A DNA stretch of 64,000 bases, from positions 124,001-188,000 of the forward strand of contig JADQAV010000003.1 in assembly GCA_019775845.1 (NCBI GenBank), written 5' to 3'. Origin of the DNA: Myrmaecium sp. VS I D KN 1 (taxonomy: Eukaryota; Ascomycota; Dothideomycetes; Valsariales; Valsariaceae). This document shows, piece by piece, positions 48,601-61,413 of the stretch; within the stretch, counting starts at the first letter, position 1, and every line of letters begins with the position of its first letter. The translations under genes and the position numbers were made by a program. The notes under the pieces are model-generated. The model was not told the DNA's origin. It made no database searches and saw nothing but the letters and a program-made list of their open reading frames with translations.

Positions 48601-48913
48601 GGAACGTGACCGATCGCCAATGTCGCTCCATGTACGCCTTGGGCAATTCGACGCCGACGGCAAAACATTGCACCACCAGGACGATGCGGGAAAACTCCAG
48701 GGTGATCAGGTCGGTGTTGCCCCAATCCAGCGGATTGATCAGATTGGCGGCGTGGGGGCCGAAGATGATCCCGCATATCGTCGCCACGGTAGCTTCGCCA
48801 ATGTAAAGGCGCTCTTTGATAACGGAGGAGCAGAGCATGAACAAGCTCGTGAACCCTCCCAGGATGATGTACACCAAATGGGGCTTGGTGATGGACAAGT
48901 GTTCCCAAGCCAT
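45620..48913 (-). CDS. nha1: Plasma-membrane Na+/H+ antiporter, Nha1/Sod2 type
   Basis: Single exon, 1097 residues. The first about 440 residues hold 11-13 membrane spans of the CPA1 family. Transport-site motifs are visible: TDP at 144-146 and the ESGCND motif ending in N177-D178. The remaining about 650 residues form a hydrophilic cytosolic tail typical of fungal Nha1, with many charged Glu/Lys/Arg blocks, Ser-rich segments and two short conserved-looking patches (GNTIIVEDEDGEVIKKYD and RRMSKAEFIQQIQKMD). Nha1 exports Na+, Li+ and K+ in exchange for protons, supporting salt tolerance, pH homeostasis and cell-cycle control. The tail is the regulatory part. The closely spaced next upstream gene is about 3 kb away. 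Confidence 0.95.
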   Translation of the reverse strand: MAWEHLSITKPHLVYIILGGFTSLFMLCSSVIKERLYIGEATVATICGIIFGPHAANLINPLDWGNTDLITLEFSRIVLVVQCFAVGVELPKAYMERHWRSVTFLLIPVMTWGWLVTSLFIWWMFHSQLNWLDSLCVAACVTATDPVLASSVVGKGKFAKRVPKHLRDLLSAESGCNDGMAFPFIYLAIYLIRYRPDANKVSFHWFCYTILYECIFGAVYGVLIGYAARRMIRYAHEHDLIDRESFLVFYFVLALFCAGSGSLLGVDDLLVGFACGVGFSNDGWFTEKTEESHVSNVIDLLINLTFFVYFGTIIPWEQYNSDIIGTTPWRLVVVALLVIFFRRIPIMLMLKPLIPDIKTWREALFAGHFGPIGVGGLFVAILARAEFETESTTPLSELPEAGYEHLNIIELIWPITTFLVISSILVHGSSVAVFTLGKHINTLTLTLSYTQANDEGPSWMDRLPRIQSRSKSSMSMRRPGLDDTDSSLDEKGEVPPGELPPIGLRGNFLRRQREDEAGSRSSSARPRSRKRWDASVGPGGPISQSAIAPQHRNRDHADVPSGHHDSDTIAADESPESSLGKEKTPSGPQSPQEEIYEEGRKTVFEDEEGNVLGIRESRKDETEEERQMADRAEGNKLLVEKDVEGGVSRKEDPPGDEGEKVARHIKEDADKAKRDWKGTWKKVEKVSGLKRKDEDETARAAAGKDRVKEKEKEKPKRGAALAYQFGNTIIVEDEDGEVIKKYDIPGPKRPGAEDGKTRQRLQRMGTWLGVEHGDSNESEAGPSKKANRKKRQQEDEEDDKKIRFTVTADGRRMSKAEFIQQIQKMDPKARARLVERSNVPEPVKEEARADAAEHALRQQQGSPAAEQSPIGAARDDPRSEAVVERVGSNEDRPAGPQGLTLVDSEDEDIPFHSVAGDLAHYHLGHEGNSETAAQRRRRQFASQTEDDEDADTASSHRGRVRSTSPNAGSGHSSPERAPAAPVKKSHMDEGETAAERRRREGALGMHDGDSESSSDEEEGPETGKGMRELKPPPPAAAAKTSGHRHTPTQQSIRFAPVERPSASAPADEDDDDGESAQQGRGKGSLGGLWKRWGVGKK

Positions 48914-50448
48914 GGTATTTCTCCTGTCCTCGTATGTGGATTAAGAATATAGAAGGCGGTCTGCGGGACCGGAAACGGAAACGAAAAAAAAACGTGGCGG
49001 TAATTCGTTACAGGATATAATATGTTTCCCCCTTCTTTTCGAGAAAATAAGATATTGTACGGCCGTGCTCCGCAGATAGTTCAAAAAGGCGACTACGTGG
49101 GAAGTACGATGCCAGCCTCAAGACACGAACCCCAGCAGATCGTTCCACGCACCGAAAGTTGGTCCTCGGAGTCTCTATGCATGTAGTGAGTGACTGTACC
49201 CAGTCGCCGCTCCGTCCGGGGTGGGATCGGGTGAAGAGTGAGCGGATAGCCGGGTTAACGAGCGGAAAGTGATGGAGGGCAGACGAGGACGCTTGCTCTC
49301 TCTTCTCGAGCACCTAAACGATTGAGGCGCCGTTAGCGAACACGGTGGTGAAGAGTGGCAGAGTGAAGCTAGGCGACGCAGATAAAGCGAGCGGTTCCCA
49401 ACAGAAAGTCGTTCTTTCCTCGGCGACGGCTTGCACGTGGTGAGCAACGGGAGTCAAGTCCGCAACGTCCACCGCACAGAGATCGGTGCTCCAGCCGCCC
49501 AGAGAAAAGGCGAATGGCTGAACGGAGGGACGTTTTCGCAGCGGAGCAACGTACGATGTCGACCGGATTAGGTCAGATTGCGAGGCGCCCAAGGAGGGTG
49601 GCGGAGCGGGAAACCCTGCGGAGGCGGAGGTTGCACAGTCTAGTAGAAGAATGGCAATGGCGGTCGGGGATTGCAGGTCTCGGAGGGTCGCTCAACCGTT
49701 CGGAGGGAGGAATTGGGGAGATGGTGAGAGCAGAGGGAGCGTAGGTGAGTGCGAAAGTCGAAGCTTGCGCAGCGGTCGAAAAGGCGAGAAAGGTCGCGGG
49801 CGGGCGAAAGGACGGAGCGGGAAGAAAGGTGGAAGGTGGAAGGTGATGGGCGTGAGCCGGCGGGCTTGGTATCTTGGGATCGCCTTGGCAGATGATGGCA
49901 GAGGGGCCCGACGGTTGGGATTCCGCTGTCCCCAGATAATTGTTTCGTCGCCTTAGGCCACTGATATCAATCCGTTTTCCTTTCGTATCCGTTTCGATTC
50001 TTTCGAGGTAAAAATGGAAAACAAAAGCGTCCCATGTAAAAGGCGGGTCTCCTCTCTTCTATATCTTTTATGTACCCCCGTACCTTATCAATCTCTCCTC
50101 GCTAAATACTCCGAGCAGTACTCACCTGCTCCCCGTACTCTGCATATCGTGATAGTACTGTAGTAAATATCAGGCTCCGCCCCGTAGCTCGGCGTATCGG
50201 CACAGACCGGGGCCCGGACCACCCCCCACCAGGAGCCATGCCAAGATCTCTGAGTGGTCTCTTTACCATAACGTACTCCGTAAAGATGCATAATATCTCC
50301 GAATATACCAATGGGACATACAGCAGTACTCCAAAGAACATCCATACGGCCAGCTATAAGCCTACAGACACACACATGTTCGAGCCCGATGCAGTCGCAC
50401 CGTGCCGAGCAGGCCGAAAGCCCAACCTAATCTGCATACATGCCTGCC

Positions 50449-50468
50449 TGCCTGCATGCATGCAGGCA
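50449..50468. repeat. Perfect 20-base palindrome
   Basis: TGCCTGCATGCATGCAGGCA equals its own reverse complement. It lies in a TGCC/CATG-rich simple stretch, which lowers its significance. Confidence 0.8.
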
Positions 50469-51028
50469 TGCAAACAAGCCTTCCGCATATGACGTTTCCC
50501 CCTATAAAAAGCGTTCAGGATGATTGGGGGGAGGCGTGCTTGGACACCATCCAAACGGGCGACAAAGAAGGAAGGACACAGCCTCATCGACGTGGAGACT
50601 TGTCCCCACCTCCCCGCCCCCTCTATCTCATTTTAATCAAACCTATACTGTAGGTACCGGTACATTAGTACAGTCTATATACATATACACAAACGACAAA
50701 AAATAGGAAATGGAAACACGGCGGGTGGAATCATTACCACCACCACGTCAAAGCGCAAGGGGGATTCAAAGCGGATCGTCACCCTCGCGGGGATCCGGAT
50801 CGAGCGGATGAGTAAGTTATAGTAAGTAGTAGGTAGGCCGTACGAGATACATACTCCAGCCCAGACTAGTACAGTACGGAGTACGGTTTCTCCGCATCCC
50901 AATGTAGCCGTATCCGTACCCCTACCCCTACCCGTACAACGAGGCAAACAGCCGACTGACCTAGATAGAAGTGGGGGACTCAAGAGCAAAGAGCCAGCCC
51001 ATCCGAGGTTCTCGTACGAACATCGCGT

Positions 51029-51047
51029 ATATATATATATATATATA
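51029..51047. repeat. TA dinucleotide run
   Basis: About nine TA units in noncoding sequence. Confidence 0.9.
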
Positions 51048-51888
51048 GACATAGATCGTACCGTGTCGTATATACAAGAAGACACCAACCCGTTCTCCCC
51101 AGATAGAAAAACATGTAGGGTGGGGATGGTGCGGAAAACGCGAGCACGCGAGGAAGTGAAAGGAGGAAAGATCTGCTGATGCCAAAGAGACAGAGAAGAG
51201 AGGACGATACAAACAGATGATGAGATGGGCAGGACATATCATAACCAAAAGAGCAAAGGTGATCAAGATATCATCCGACAGATAAAGACAAGAAGAAAAA
51301 TAAGAAACGGAATCGAAAGGTGATGATGATAAGATGACACGACCTAAGATGCATATAAAACAAGAGATAGAAGAAACAAAAGGTGAAGAATCAGATAAAA
51401 TCCAACATAATGCCGGCAGTGGTAGTTCCAAGGAACAAGAAAGGAACTTCCACGACGACGCATGGGCACGATCCAAGACCAAGTTTCTCAAGTGAAAGGT
51501 TTCCCTCCAACCCTCCCGATCCAACCCTCTCTTTTCCAATTCGCCATGCGAAATAGCAGGAGCTAGTGATGATAGGATGTCGTACGCCGTTATAAAAAAA
51601 GCCAAAAGATGAGAGACAGGGATGAAAAAGGATAAAACCCTCCAACGTTTCCTTCGTAACCATCCCACGGCACCAGCCCGCGAAGGAAAGACTTTCCAAT
51701 CCATCTCCCATTCCAACCATCACCATTCCGGAGGTGACATAGTTCGTCTTGGACTTCATCATGATCGTATTCGTGAACAAAAGATTTTTTTTGTCTTCCT
51801 TCCCGATGGCCCGCCCGAGATAACGACTGCGCCGGATCCAGAGAAAAGCAAAAAACGCCTACGCTTTCATTGATATGAAAGCTCGCCT

Positions 51889-54355
51889 TCAGTGACCGAT
51901 GGGCAGCCACGACCGCGGTTCGTCCATGCTCCGATTAATCCGACTACCAGGCGTGAGCGGGATATCCACGCGACTGCGGAGCGCCCGTTCATTCTCATCC
52001 TCATCGTAGGCATCAGACAGGCGCGAGAAGTAATCGGCAAGACCCGAGGTCGGGCTCACAACGGAATCGTACTGCGGCGGCGGCGTTTCCAACGGCGGCG
52101 GCGGATCGTCCTCTTCGAAGTCCGGCGGGTTGAACGACGGCTGGCGCACCAGGTGGATCGGACGCTGCAGGCTATCGTCGATGGGCCCGCCGAGATGGGC
52201 TTGCTGAGGACGTGCGAGATCAGGGCTGCCCGTGTCTAGCGACGGTGCGGTTGGACGGGATCCGTTCAGCGCGTTGAGCGTGAGGACGAAAGAAGGGGGG
52301 GATCCCCGACGGATTGGAGCACCAGGACAGCCACATTCTGGTAACCGCGTGTCGACATGGCCATACTCTGGTGCGGAGTACGCTGGCAGCGCAAGATTGG
52401 CCTGCCTGGCGAGACACGACAGGATGTGGAAGGGCGAGTCGATCGAGATTTCGAAGTGCCGTCTTCTGTTCGGGTCATTCTCGTCGGGTTTAGAGAGACG
52501 CATCACGATCTATTCGTGGTCAATACAAGCGTGCGCTGACAGGTTTATAGGTTCTTACCTTGATCCAGTGATGGACCTGGATGTTCTGATACGTCGTGTC
52601 GAAATGTATCCTCTCCTTCTTGTCCTTGTTCTTCTGGTCTGCACATCGCGGGAGTTGAACTTGAAACTCCATTTCAGTCGGGCCGATGTTGGCACCCGTG
52701 TCTAGATCACCCAACAGATTCGTATTTCCCGGAAGACTGACTTCATCCCCTTGCGCAGCGGCCTGCCGAAGGTCATAGGGTACACCTCCGCCGGACAAGA
52801 TCCTACAAGAGCCGCCGGGATAGACGCTTGTGGCTGGCCCGTCCGCGCGCTTCTCAAACAGTTGGATTTTACGAACCGGTTCCAGCCGGTGCACCCTTTT
52901 CTTAGCGCAGAAGTACTCTATATTCTCCGTGACGAAAACCTTGATACGATGGCACTGCACCTTCGCCAATGGTGTGAGCTTGAACGCAATGGGCACCGTA
53001 GCACCAAGCGGGAACGATTTGCCTGATATCACAATATCATAATGCAACTGGTCTTCCCAGTTCCGGCTGATCGCGATCGGTTCCACCTGCTCCAAGGACC
53101 CTTCCGCCGGAGCCCTGATCAACTCAACTTCCTTCACGCCGACGAGGTTCGCCCTGAAAGCGCCGGCTCGTTCAACGACCGCCTCGAGCTCCCACCGGAC
53201 ACTGCCCAGTTCAACGTCGATCGTTTCCGGGACACGCGAGTCTATGGGAAGCTCGAAGTTGTAGATGTAATCCCCTGGACTAAACACCTTGTATCCTTTG
53301 TGAGCCACGGAAGGACCACCAGTTGCAGATTCCCCCTTCCCAAAGCTGCGCGATTGGTTAACCTGGAGCGATAATCGTTTCGCGTCCTTGGTGCTCAGAT
53401 TGATACTTGATGAGTTGGGGGAGTCCCGGCCAAACAAGTCTAGCGACGCACGCTTGTTACTGCTCATCGAAGACGAGCTTTTCCAAAGTTCAAAATGGTC
53501 AGCACCCGTGCTGTATTCCGCACTCTCCAGCGAAGCGTTGAAGAACGGCCACGTATGACGCATAAGGGTGTCGACTTCTTCGAATTCCGATTTCTTTGGC
53601 GGGATTCCTTCCGGCCACTTGGTCACGGCTTTTCCGCGGAAGTTGAGGGAAATAGCCTTGATCTTGGCGGGTTTCGAGACTCTGAGATGAAGGCTACCGC
53701 GCAACATCGCGGTCTTGATCTCGGATCCCTCAGGGTGGTCGAACCCCTGCAGGTAAAGATACGGCTCGGCCAAAGATATCCCGACGCTGATGCCATTTCC
53801 CGAGGCCACCGGCTTATCGTCCGGAATTTTGTTAACGCTGGTAGAAAAGGGATGCTTCAACCCTGACCGTCCCGACGCTGATCTGACGGAATCAACGAGG
53901 CCAGGCCTCGATACGATGCCGCTGATGGGGCCTCCGACGAGGTCTCTTGGATTTGTCCGCATGATGTCGTCCGCTGATAACCTCCTCTGTCCCGCCTCCG
54001 GGGACAGAGAGCCCGATCTTGGCGACTCCCGACTCGATGACCGTGGGGCACCAGGCGCAGTGGCAGATGGATGTTTATCCGAAGAGTAGTGTGAGGCGAT
54101 GATGGACCTCAGGAAACGCTTTGCGTTCTCCCTGGGGCCTGCCAGCTTTTCGTGTATGGCGGAGTCTCTGCGGGCGGACCGCGCGTTCAGAGCTGAGAAG
54201 GAGAGTTCAGGAGGAACGTGCGAGATATGAATGCGATGAGGCCTGCGCGGTCGGTTTGCAAAGATGCTATCGTGAGGTGCGTCTGGTATCAAATGCGATT
54301 CGGGCAGGTAGGAGAGCTGGCCCCGAGACGAGGAAATACGTAGGTAGTCTGTCAT
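51889..54355 (-). CDS. Alpha-arrestin, Rod1/CreD-like ubiquitin ligase adaptor
   Basis: Two exons on the minus strand: 54355-52559 and 52509-51889, giving 805 residues. The 49-base intron (GTAAGA donor, TAG acceptor) splits the conserved VHHWIK|IVMRLSKPD segment. A Ser/Arg-rich disordered N-terminus (about 1-190) leads to arrestin N (about 195-410, with a Ser-rich insertion near 295-345) and arrestin C (about 420-660), ending in the family signature RRRHFEISIDSPFHILSC. PY motifs LPAY (640-643) and PPQY (743-746) are Rsp5-binding sites. Such arrestins recruit the Nedd4-type ligase to plasma-membrane transporters for endocytosis, often under carbon control. Choice between Rod1/Rog3/CreD and related subgroups is by resemblance only. 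Confidence 0.93.
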
Positions 54356-57300
54356 GGCGAAGCAGGGTAAGCAAGAGCCGTCGCACGGTGATTAGAGTCC
54401 CTCAAGTGAAGAGGGAAACAGAGAAGTGAGGGGCGAGGGGTGATTCCCCGGGTTCCCTACGCTTGGATGGGGTATGCAGGCGTGCAGCACGTGTTGTTCG
54501 CAACCGTCCTCGCGGAGCACATGCGCATGCGGTACAGAACCCGTCCGAAGCGAGTTGGGATGAACAAGGCGACAGGGAAGAAAAGAGGAGAGAGAGAGAC
54601 AGGCGAGGGATAGGAGGGTAGCGATGGGGTACTTACAGGACAGAGAACAGCAGGAGGGGATCCCAAGGTATGAGACGAGGTCGGTGTCATATCACAAGGA
54701 ATGTATTACCAGACGAGACGATGTGGAGCAACCAAGGCGGGCAGAGAAGCGGAAGGGACCGGCTGTGCGTTGGCACGACCGACAGGCAGGGCGGAGTCGG
54801 CGGGAAGTTCCTGGAGGGCTCAGCTGGGTGCAGGCCACGAGGGCGGAATGAGGCAGTGATGACCGTTGCGGCGATCGAAGATGGGAGGTTCACTGTGACC
54901 CAAAGTTGCCCCGGTCAGCGGGCATGGATGGAGCTGCCGGATCCCTTATGCAGCGATCTCGGCTGGCGGCCCTCTGGCGGGCGGGCTGGCTTGGACTGGC
55001 TGGCGGGATGTCGAGATGCGTAGGTGGACCGGCGGCGAGAAGGGTGGAAGGGTGGAAGGGTACCTACGCACGCCACCTGCGCTTATTCGCGCGGTCGACC
55101 GACAAGCTTCGCCGATTGTCGAAACGGCGCACGGCGGAAGATCGTGGGGAACGACTGCTTAACCTACTTGCTGCTGCTGCAGAAAAAAAAGTGATGATGA
55201 AAGGTGTGTACCTCACCTCGCTGGAAGTGATACAAACCAATATAACCCAAGGAACGGGAATGGTCACGGTTCTTTGTTCCGGGAGAGGGGGACCTGCGGA
55301 GGACTCGTCACTCCCCCACTGATGACTTGTAGATACTGTAATGTACTAGAACCTCTGATGACTCCCGTCTTCTAGGTATCTCTTGGTTCTTAGACTTTCT
55401 TAAGAGGTAGATTATAACCACGCAAATCATGTCCTATCACAGGCCCTTACTTCGCAACTACGTAAAGTTATACGTTTTTGCTTTCCTCCACGACATGGCA
55501 CAAAATTTTTGCCCTGGCCTCGTCTCTCCGTGGGGACGATGACATCAACCACGCAACTCCCCGTTAACCTCACAGATGCTCCCCGCGGCCGAATGGATTG
55601 CGTCGTTCGATGCGTGATGATATCTCTCTGTATCTAACCTCCTCGTTGGCTCCTTTCACGGTCGAAGGGTCCAGACGACTGCGTGTTCATCAGAAGGAGG
55701 AGGAGTCGCGACGCCTCGTCTCCCGGCATCTTCGGCATCTCGCTCTCTTGCACATGCCCTTCCCTCTCCGCTTCCTCCGGCTCCCTTTCCGCTCACCGTC
55801 CTTCTAGACAGCTTCCCTTTCGACCTCTGGGAATGCTCGGAAGCCGCGCCAGGGACCTGCAAGCCGCTAGCAGACAACAAGCAGGCTAACGGCTTCAGCT
55901 CCACAGCCTACGTACTCGACTCATCCATGACTGACTGTCACTGCCGCTGCGCCTTGTTTTTTCTCGTGCCAACAAGCATGGTTCGGGCGCAGTCCTCGGA
56001 CTCAGAGAGATACAAAATGGCTTACAGAGCAGTGAGATTCGAGGGGGCTTTGTCTTCCAAGTAATCTGGCAGACACAGCATGATCTATGCCGGGTCCGCA
56101 TCCGTTCTACGGTTCTACGTGGAGAGGAGGGGGTCCTTCCCCGCAACCACCCCGAGGCGCATGCTTGTAGTCAGCGTGCAAACTCCCGTCGTAATCAAGC
56201 TCGACAAGAAAGGGTGCCATGGATTCGACCAACTGCACGGTGTCATGAGGACGGCGGCCATGGAGACCCTGTAGGCAGCCTTGCCCACTCGGGACTTTTC
56301 GGTGCGTCTGGGGGAGTCACTGATCTCTCTAAATGATGACCAAGACTGAAGTATATTATGAAATGAGAGGCCTATTAATTCTTCAACCTACTCCCAGTTA
56401 GGAGATCCCTTTCAACCCTACACAGCACAGCGCAGCACGCATCACCTAGCCACCGGGGCAAAAAGCGCGACAAATCTTTTTCCCACTTGTTCTAACCTGA
56501 GGAAAACAGACGATCTGCAACAGGGGCCCCTCAATCCCCCGCCCCCTCAAGCCTTCGCAACTTCCATTTCCGAACATCCTGCGCTCGGAAGCCGTCGGTG
56601 CCACCTTTCCGAGTTTCGGTGCTGACAGCGGGGTGGCCAGGCTGGAAATCCACCTCGCGAAAGATACCCGGATGGAAATAAAAGCGAAAAAACATGATGG
56701 GCATTTCTTTTCCGGCCGGCGAACGGGAAACGGGAACGTGCATTGCCGCCGCCGCCACCAGCACCTCGCCTACAGTAGGTAGCCCGAGCGCCCTCCCCCC
56801 GGCTGAACCGGCTTGCGGAGAGAGAGAGCGGGGGGTGGTTCGTTGCGAGCCGTGGTCGTTGGCCCGTCTGTCGACTGTCAAAGACTGTACGTGTCCTACC
56901 GTTCACCCGTGGTTGAGATGCGGTCTTTATATGTGGCGCGACCCCTTTTGTGAGCAAAGCTGAGTGAACTTCAATCTATACTCCACTCCACATGGCGAGA
57001 CTCGAAGTTTACAAACAAGCTTGTGAACTAACAACTTGTTGCTTGATGTCTGTTTGTTTGAGCGGTGTGCTTACTTACAGCGAGAATAAAGAGCGCTCGT
57101 TGCTTGTTTTCAGTGAGACTACCTGGACCACGACTAAAATACAGTTTATATCACCAACATGTAAACTCTTAGGTAAATGCTGGACAGATCTTCTCACTGT
57201 TCTCGACCTTGCACGAAGGGAGGAATAAACATACCACCCATCCACTCCCTCCCTCACAACTGACGTAAGTTATTTAGCTAACAAGGTGCGACACACATCT

Positions 57301-58130
57301 TTACGTCCCTGAGCACAGTCTCCGTGGTATCGGTCCCTGAACCACGGGTCCTGAGGTTGTTGACTGATTCAGCTTGACGTCTGCAGAGGGCATGTTCTGG
57401 ACCTTCCCCCCCCCCCCTTCCCTACTAGTAGCTTTGAGGCGTTTCGGATGTCGGCACCTTGCTTCAGCTACGTAATCAACATCTTGCTGTTTGGTCTGCT
57501 GGCGCGTATGTTTGCTTTGGGAGAGAGGACAAGGTAGGTCAGCTTTGGAGGTGTGTGTCAAGATGGACGGTTGATGTTTTTAGATGAGGAATGACTACTG
57601 TTTCGCATGAGGGAGTTTTGTAGATGACGGGGAAGGGCCTCGAGCTTCTGTTTATAGAGTAAGTACTTATTGAGATCGGAGAGGCTGCGTGAATATAGCA
57701 ATTCCAAGGATAGAGGCGATGGTCTTCCAGAGCTGTCTGAGAGTGGTGCAACTTCGATCTCTAGTGGTTTCGCCGCGGACGGTATGAGGCCTCTCAATGT
57801 TCAGGTGCGTCCCAAAAACATGCTGTGAATCTTCTTGAAGCATCGTTGAATTTGCGCACGTTGGGATACAAACGTACACATGGTAAACAGATAGTACAGG
57901 TAGTCCATGCTACACGTTGTAGACCATCCATCTCACAGTTTCTATAATTATCGTTGATTGGTGTATCCAAAGCCTTTCGTCATCGAACGGAAAACGTACG
58001 CTAACGGCTGGGGCTTTCCCTTAAGCCGTATCTTATCACCACGTGACAGCGAACCACATCTCTCGGTCTCCGGCGCGTCTTTGTCCACCCCGCGCGTTTG
58101 AAACATAGGAGAACACCCACATGCATGGCC
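54356..58130. other. Long intergenic region upstream of the arrestin and DPB11
   Basis: 3.8 kb between divergent genes. Frames on both strands are below about 140 codons, overlap and show no domain features. A C run occurs at 57407-57417 and several CT-rich stretches near 55640-55800. By eye no tRNA or other RNA gene was found. One or more small spliced genes could be hidden here. Confidence 0.45.
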
Positions 58131-61100
58131 ATGGGGGATATTGAAGATAATGGTACGCTTGACACTGCCAAAGAACGAGGACGAGAACGGCACTGACATG
58201 GCCTCCAGCGCGAGCACAATTGCCCCTCGCGGGCGCCATCATCTGTTGCACCTCGATCGTGCCGGAGCAGCGAGTAAGTCGGTGCGCGACAGAGCCCGCA
58301 ACAATGATTCCAGCCCGGCTAACACCGTTCGTTTCAACGCAGACCCAGCTGGCGATAAAGGCGACGGAAATGGGCGCCGTGCACAAATACGACCTCACCT
58401 CGGACGTGACGCACCTCGTCGTGGGCAGCATCGACACGCCGAAGTACCGCTACGTCGCGAAGGAGCGACCGGACGTGAAAGTGGTGACGGCGGAGTGGAT
58501 CGAGGCGGTGCGCGAGAAGTGGATGGAGGGCGAGGACCCGGATGTGGAACTGCTCGAGCATGACTACAAGGTCCCGACGTTTTTCGGGTTTCGGATTTGT
58601 GTCACGGGCTTTAATGACGGTAAGCGGATTCGATATTCGACGGCTATGGGGAAGAGCTGATGCTGACCGCCGACAGTGGACCAGCGACAGTATCTCATGG
58701 AGGCCATCACTCGTCACGGTGCTGCTTATCATCCCGACTTGACCAAGTCCGTTACCCACCTAATCGCTGCCGTCCCCCAGGGGAAGAAGTACGATTTCGC
58801 GCGATCCTGGAATATCAAAGTGGTGTCGCTGGAATGGCTACAGGACAGCTTGGAGCGAGGGATGACACTGGATGAGTCGCTTTACGACCCACTGCTTCCG
58901 AAAGAGGAACGCGGGAAGGGAGCATGGAATCGCATCGCGCCGGTGTCCGTCTCGCTGGGAAAACGCCTGCGGGATGCAGAAAAGCCTGTGTCTGTGGGCG
59001 AAGCGAATAAGAGAAAAATCCGGCGCACGGCCAGCATGAAACTGGGCAGCCAGAGTCAATCCCTTTGGGCCGACATCACGGCAGGAAGTTTTACGGACAA
59101 TGCTGGGGAGGCAGATGAATGGCAAGAGTCGGTCGATAGTGTCACTGGAGAGCGGTTCGTCCCCGAGAAGCCGAAATCGAAAGAGCCACAGCTATCTACG
59201 TCGGTCACCGAATCAAATCCTCTTAGGAGGAGCGTCGATAAGAGACCCGGTTCTTCGCTTTCTCAGCTTGCGGACAAGGTTTTCGAAGGGCGTATCATTC
59301 ATACTCATGGTTTCGATGACATGAAGGTGTGTCCTTTTCCCTGAAACGGCTTAACTTGTGGTTAATAAAGCTCCCAGACCTCTATCCTACATGAACATCT
59401 ACGCAGTAACGGGGCCACCGTCGCGAAGAGCGCAGATGAACTCAGTGGCCAGAAATTAGAGGATCTTGAACAGGGATTCCTCGTTCTTCCTGCTGACAAG
59501 ACGGCCTCCCAATTGGAGCCTATACCCGAACAAGCGGAACGTCTCTTCAAGGTGACGAACTGGTGGGTAGAGAATTGCTTGCACAAGAAGAAGCTGGTGG
59601 ATCCCGTCAACGATGTGTTGCGACGGCCGTTTGTCAAGCTGGGCATCGAAGGTTAGAGCTACGCCTCCTCCTGGCTGGACTCAGTCTCTGACCACATATT
59701 GGCTCTGTATAGGCTTCGAAGGCTTAGTCGTCGGATCCACGGGCTTCGCTGGCATAGATCTGCTTCACCTGACCAAGGTTGTAGAACTGATGGGTAAGAA
59801 GACGCAACTGCTTTTGGCTGCACGAGCGTTTTGCTAAGTATGAACAAATAGGTGCCAAATACGACGAGTTCCTGAAGCCGACGACATCGGTATTGATCTG
59901 TAGCTCCGTCCAGCCAAACAAGCCAAAGCTTCGATTCGCGACTGAGCACGACATCCCCGCGGTGACAGCGCAGTGGTTGTGGAATACCTTGGATCTCGGC
60001 AGGATGCAAAGCTACGACACATATAGGATCAACCCTCGTCGGGAGGAGAAGTCGGAGAAAGCAGACACTCCCGACTCTTCTGAAAAATCAGCTTCACTGC
60101 CTCAAGATCCGGCGTCCGGAAACCAGAGGTGAGATACACCTGTTATTTTGTTGAAAATGTACTATTTGTTCGATTATGATCACCACCCAACACAACGAGA
60201 CTGCCAATGGGGCTTGGTCTCGTCAACGACCGCCGGTTCTCTGGGGCGCCAGGCTGACATGCAACAGGGACCAAGGACGAGACATCGGGAGCTTCAACAG
60301 CCGAAATGCCAGAAAAGACGTTGAACCGGCCCAGGAACCGGATTTGCAGACGACTACTCGACCACGCAAAGCACGGCAGTCGGTACGCGCTCAAAACGTA
60401 TTTTTCACCGAGGACGACGATCTACCCCCGCCTCCCTACGAAGACGAAAACGACCCGCACGCGCTCCAGGAACGCCCTTCCGCAGCGAATTCGCTCCGAC
60501 GCTCCTCAACGAAACCATCACCCTCCAACCCTTTAGTAGACGGTCCGCGGGACTCCGCCCCCAGCGACGCCAAACCCCCACACGCGTCCCCCGCGACCAA
60601 CCACGACGACGCCGGCAAAGAGCAGGAAACGCTCGCCTCCGACATCGCCTCGCTGATCGCGCACAGGAAGCAAAGCAGCAGCCTCGGCCGCACCAACAGC
60701 GCGAGCTCAGACGTGGTCGCCACCTCCACCACAACCACCACCACCACAGCACCCGGTCGATCGTCCCGCCGCCGCGGCCTGCTCGCCCGCGCGCCCTCCA
60801 ACGCCGGCGCCGGCTGCCACAGCAGCGGCCTCAGCGGCAACGCCGACCACCGCCGCCCGACCTCCGCCTCCGACCACGCCGCCGAGCTCACCGAGCTCTT
60901 CGACGTCACCCCGACCGGCGGCGGCGGCGGCGGCAGCGGCGGCGCGTCCGCCCCGATCCCATCGGCCACGTCGCCGCCGGGACCCAGCCAGGCGCTCGTG
61001 TATGAGGATGCGGGCTTGGAGGCGGAGAAGGCTCGGTTGATTCGCCGGATGGGCGGCCAGGTGGACGACGCGCATGGCTCTGGCTCCGGTCGGAGGCAGG

Positions 61101-61228
61101 AGGGTGGGGTGAGCGGCCTCTTGCGGGATGCGCGGGAGTCGCTTGATGGCGGGGTGGGTGGCCGGGTTGGGCGGAGACGCGCGGCGGCGAGGGAGGGGAG
61201 GGAGCGGGAGGGGATGGGGGCGTGGTGA
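58131..61228 (+). CDS. dpb11: BRCT-repeat replication/checkpoint protein Dpb11/Rad4 (TopBP1)
   Basis: Eight exons: 58131-58152, 58209-58273, 58343-58619, 58677-59326, 59378-59651, 59713-59793, 59852-60128 and 60268-61228, giving 868 residues. An in-frame ATG at 58125 would add two residues. Four BRCT repeats lie at about 12-104 (PLAGAIICCTSIVPEQR), 108-205 (RICVTGFND...), 318-425 and 430-530 (GLVVGSTGF), each with the conserved Trp near its end. The 310-residue C-terminus is disordered, Ser/Ala/Gly-rich, with a late LIRRMGGQ segment. Dpb11 bridges Sld2/Sld3 in CDK-controlled origin firing and activates the ATR-type kinase at the 9-1-1 clamp. Intron 5 uses a less common GTTAGA donor. Exons of 22 and 65 bases at the start rest on frame and homology only. 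Confidence 0.92.
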
Positions 61229-61413
61229 GGATGGGTCAGGAAGAAGGTATGGGTGGTGGGTTTGGGAAGGGGTGGATCTTGGATCTATGAAAAATGACAC
61301 TGTACATGTTCTTGCGGGCTATGGAAAGAAATGGAGATCTTGCATAAAGACATCATCGACATCATCATCATGATCGTTATCGTCATCATCATCAGGTCCA
61401 CAGCTCCCTCCTC
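61229..61413. other. Short 3' gap between DPB11 and the oxygenase gene
   Basis: 185 bases between convergent stop codons, containing a CAT trinucleotide run (61349-61390). Confidence 0.5.

Larger units (their letters stand above)
48914..51888. other. Long intergenic region upstream of the antiporter
   Basis: 3 kb between the antiporter start and the arrestin stop. Frames at 49500-49950 (+) and 50960-51780 (-) are long but Arg/Gly- or Phe/Ser-rich and lack domain features, so I do not call them. The region contains a TA run and a 20-base palindrome. The antiporter promoter and the arrestin 3' UTR lie at its ends. Confidence 0.5.

Noticed and set aside
50961-51716. 251-codon minus-strand frame
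   Set aside because: Phe/Ser/Ile-rich, runs through a TA repeat and has no conserved pattern; noncoding by appearance.
54456-58000. Short frames in the arrestin-DPB11 gap as genes
   Set aside because: All below about 140 codons, overlapping on both strands, no domains and no consistent splice joins; left uncalled.
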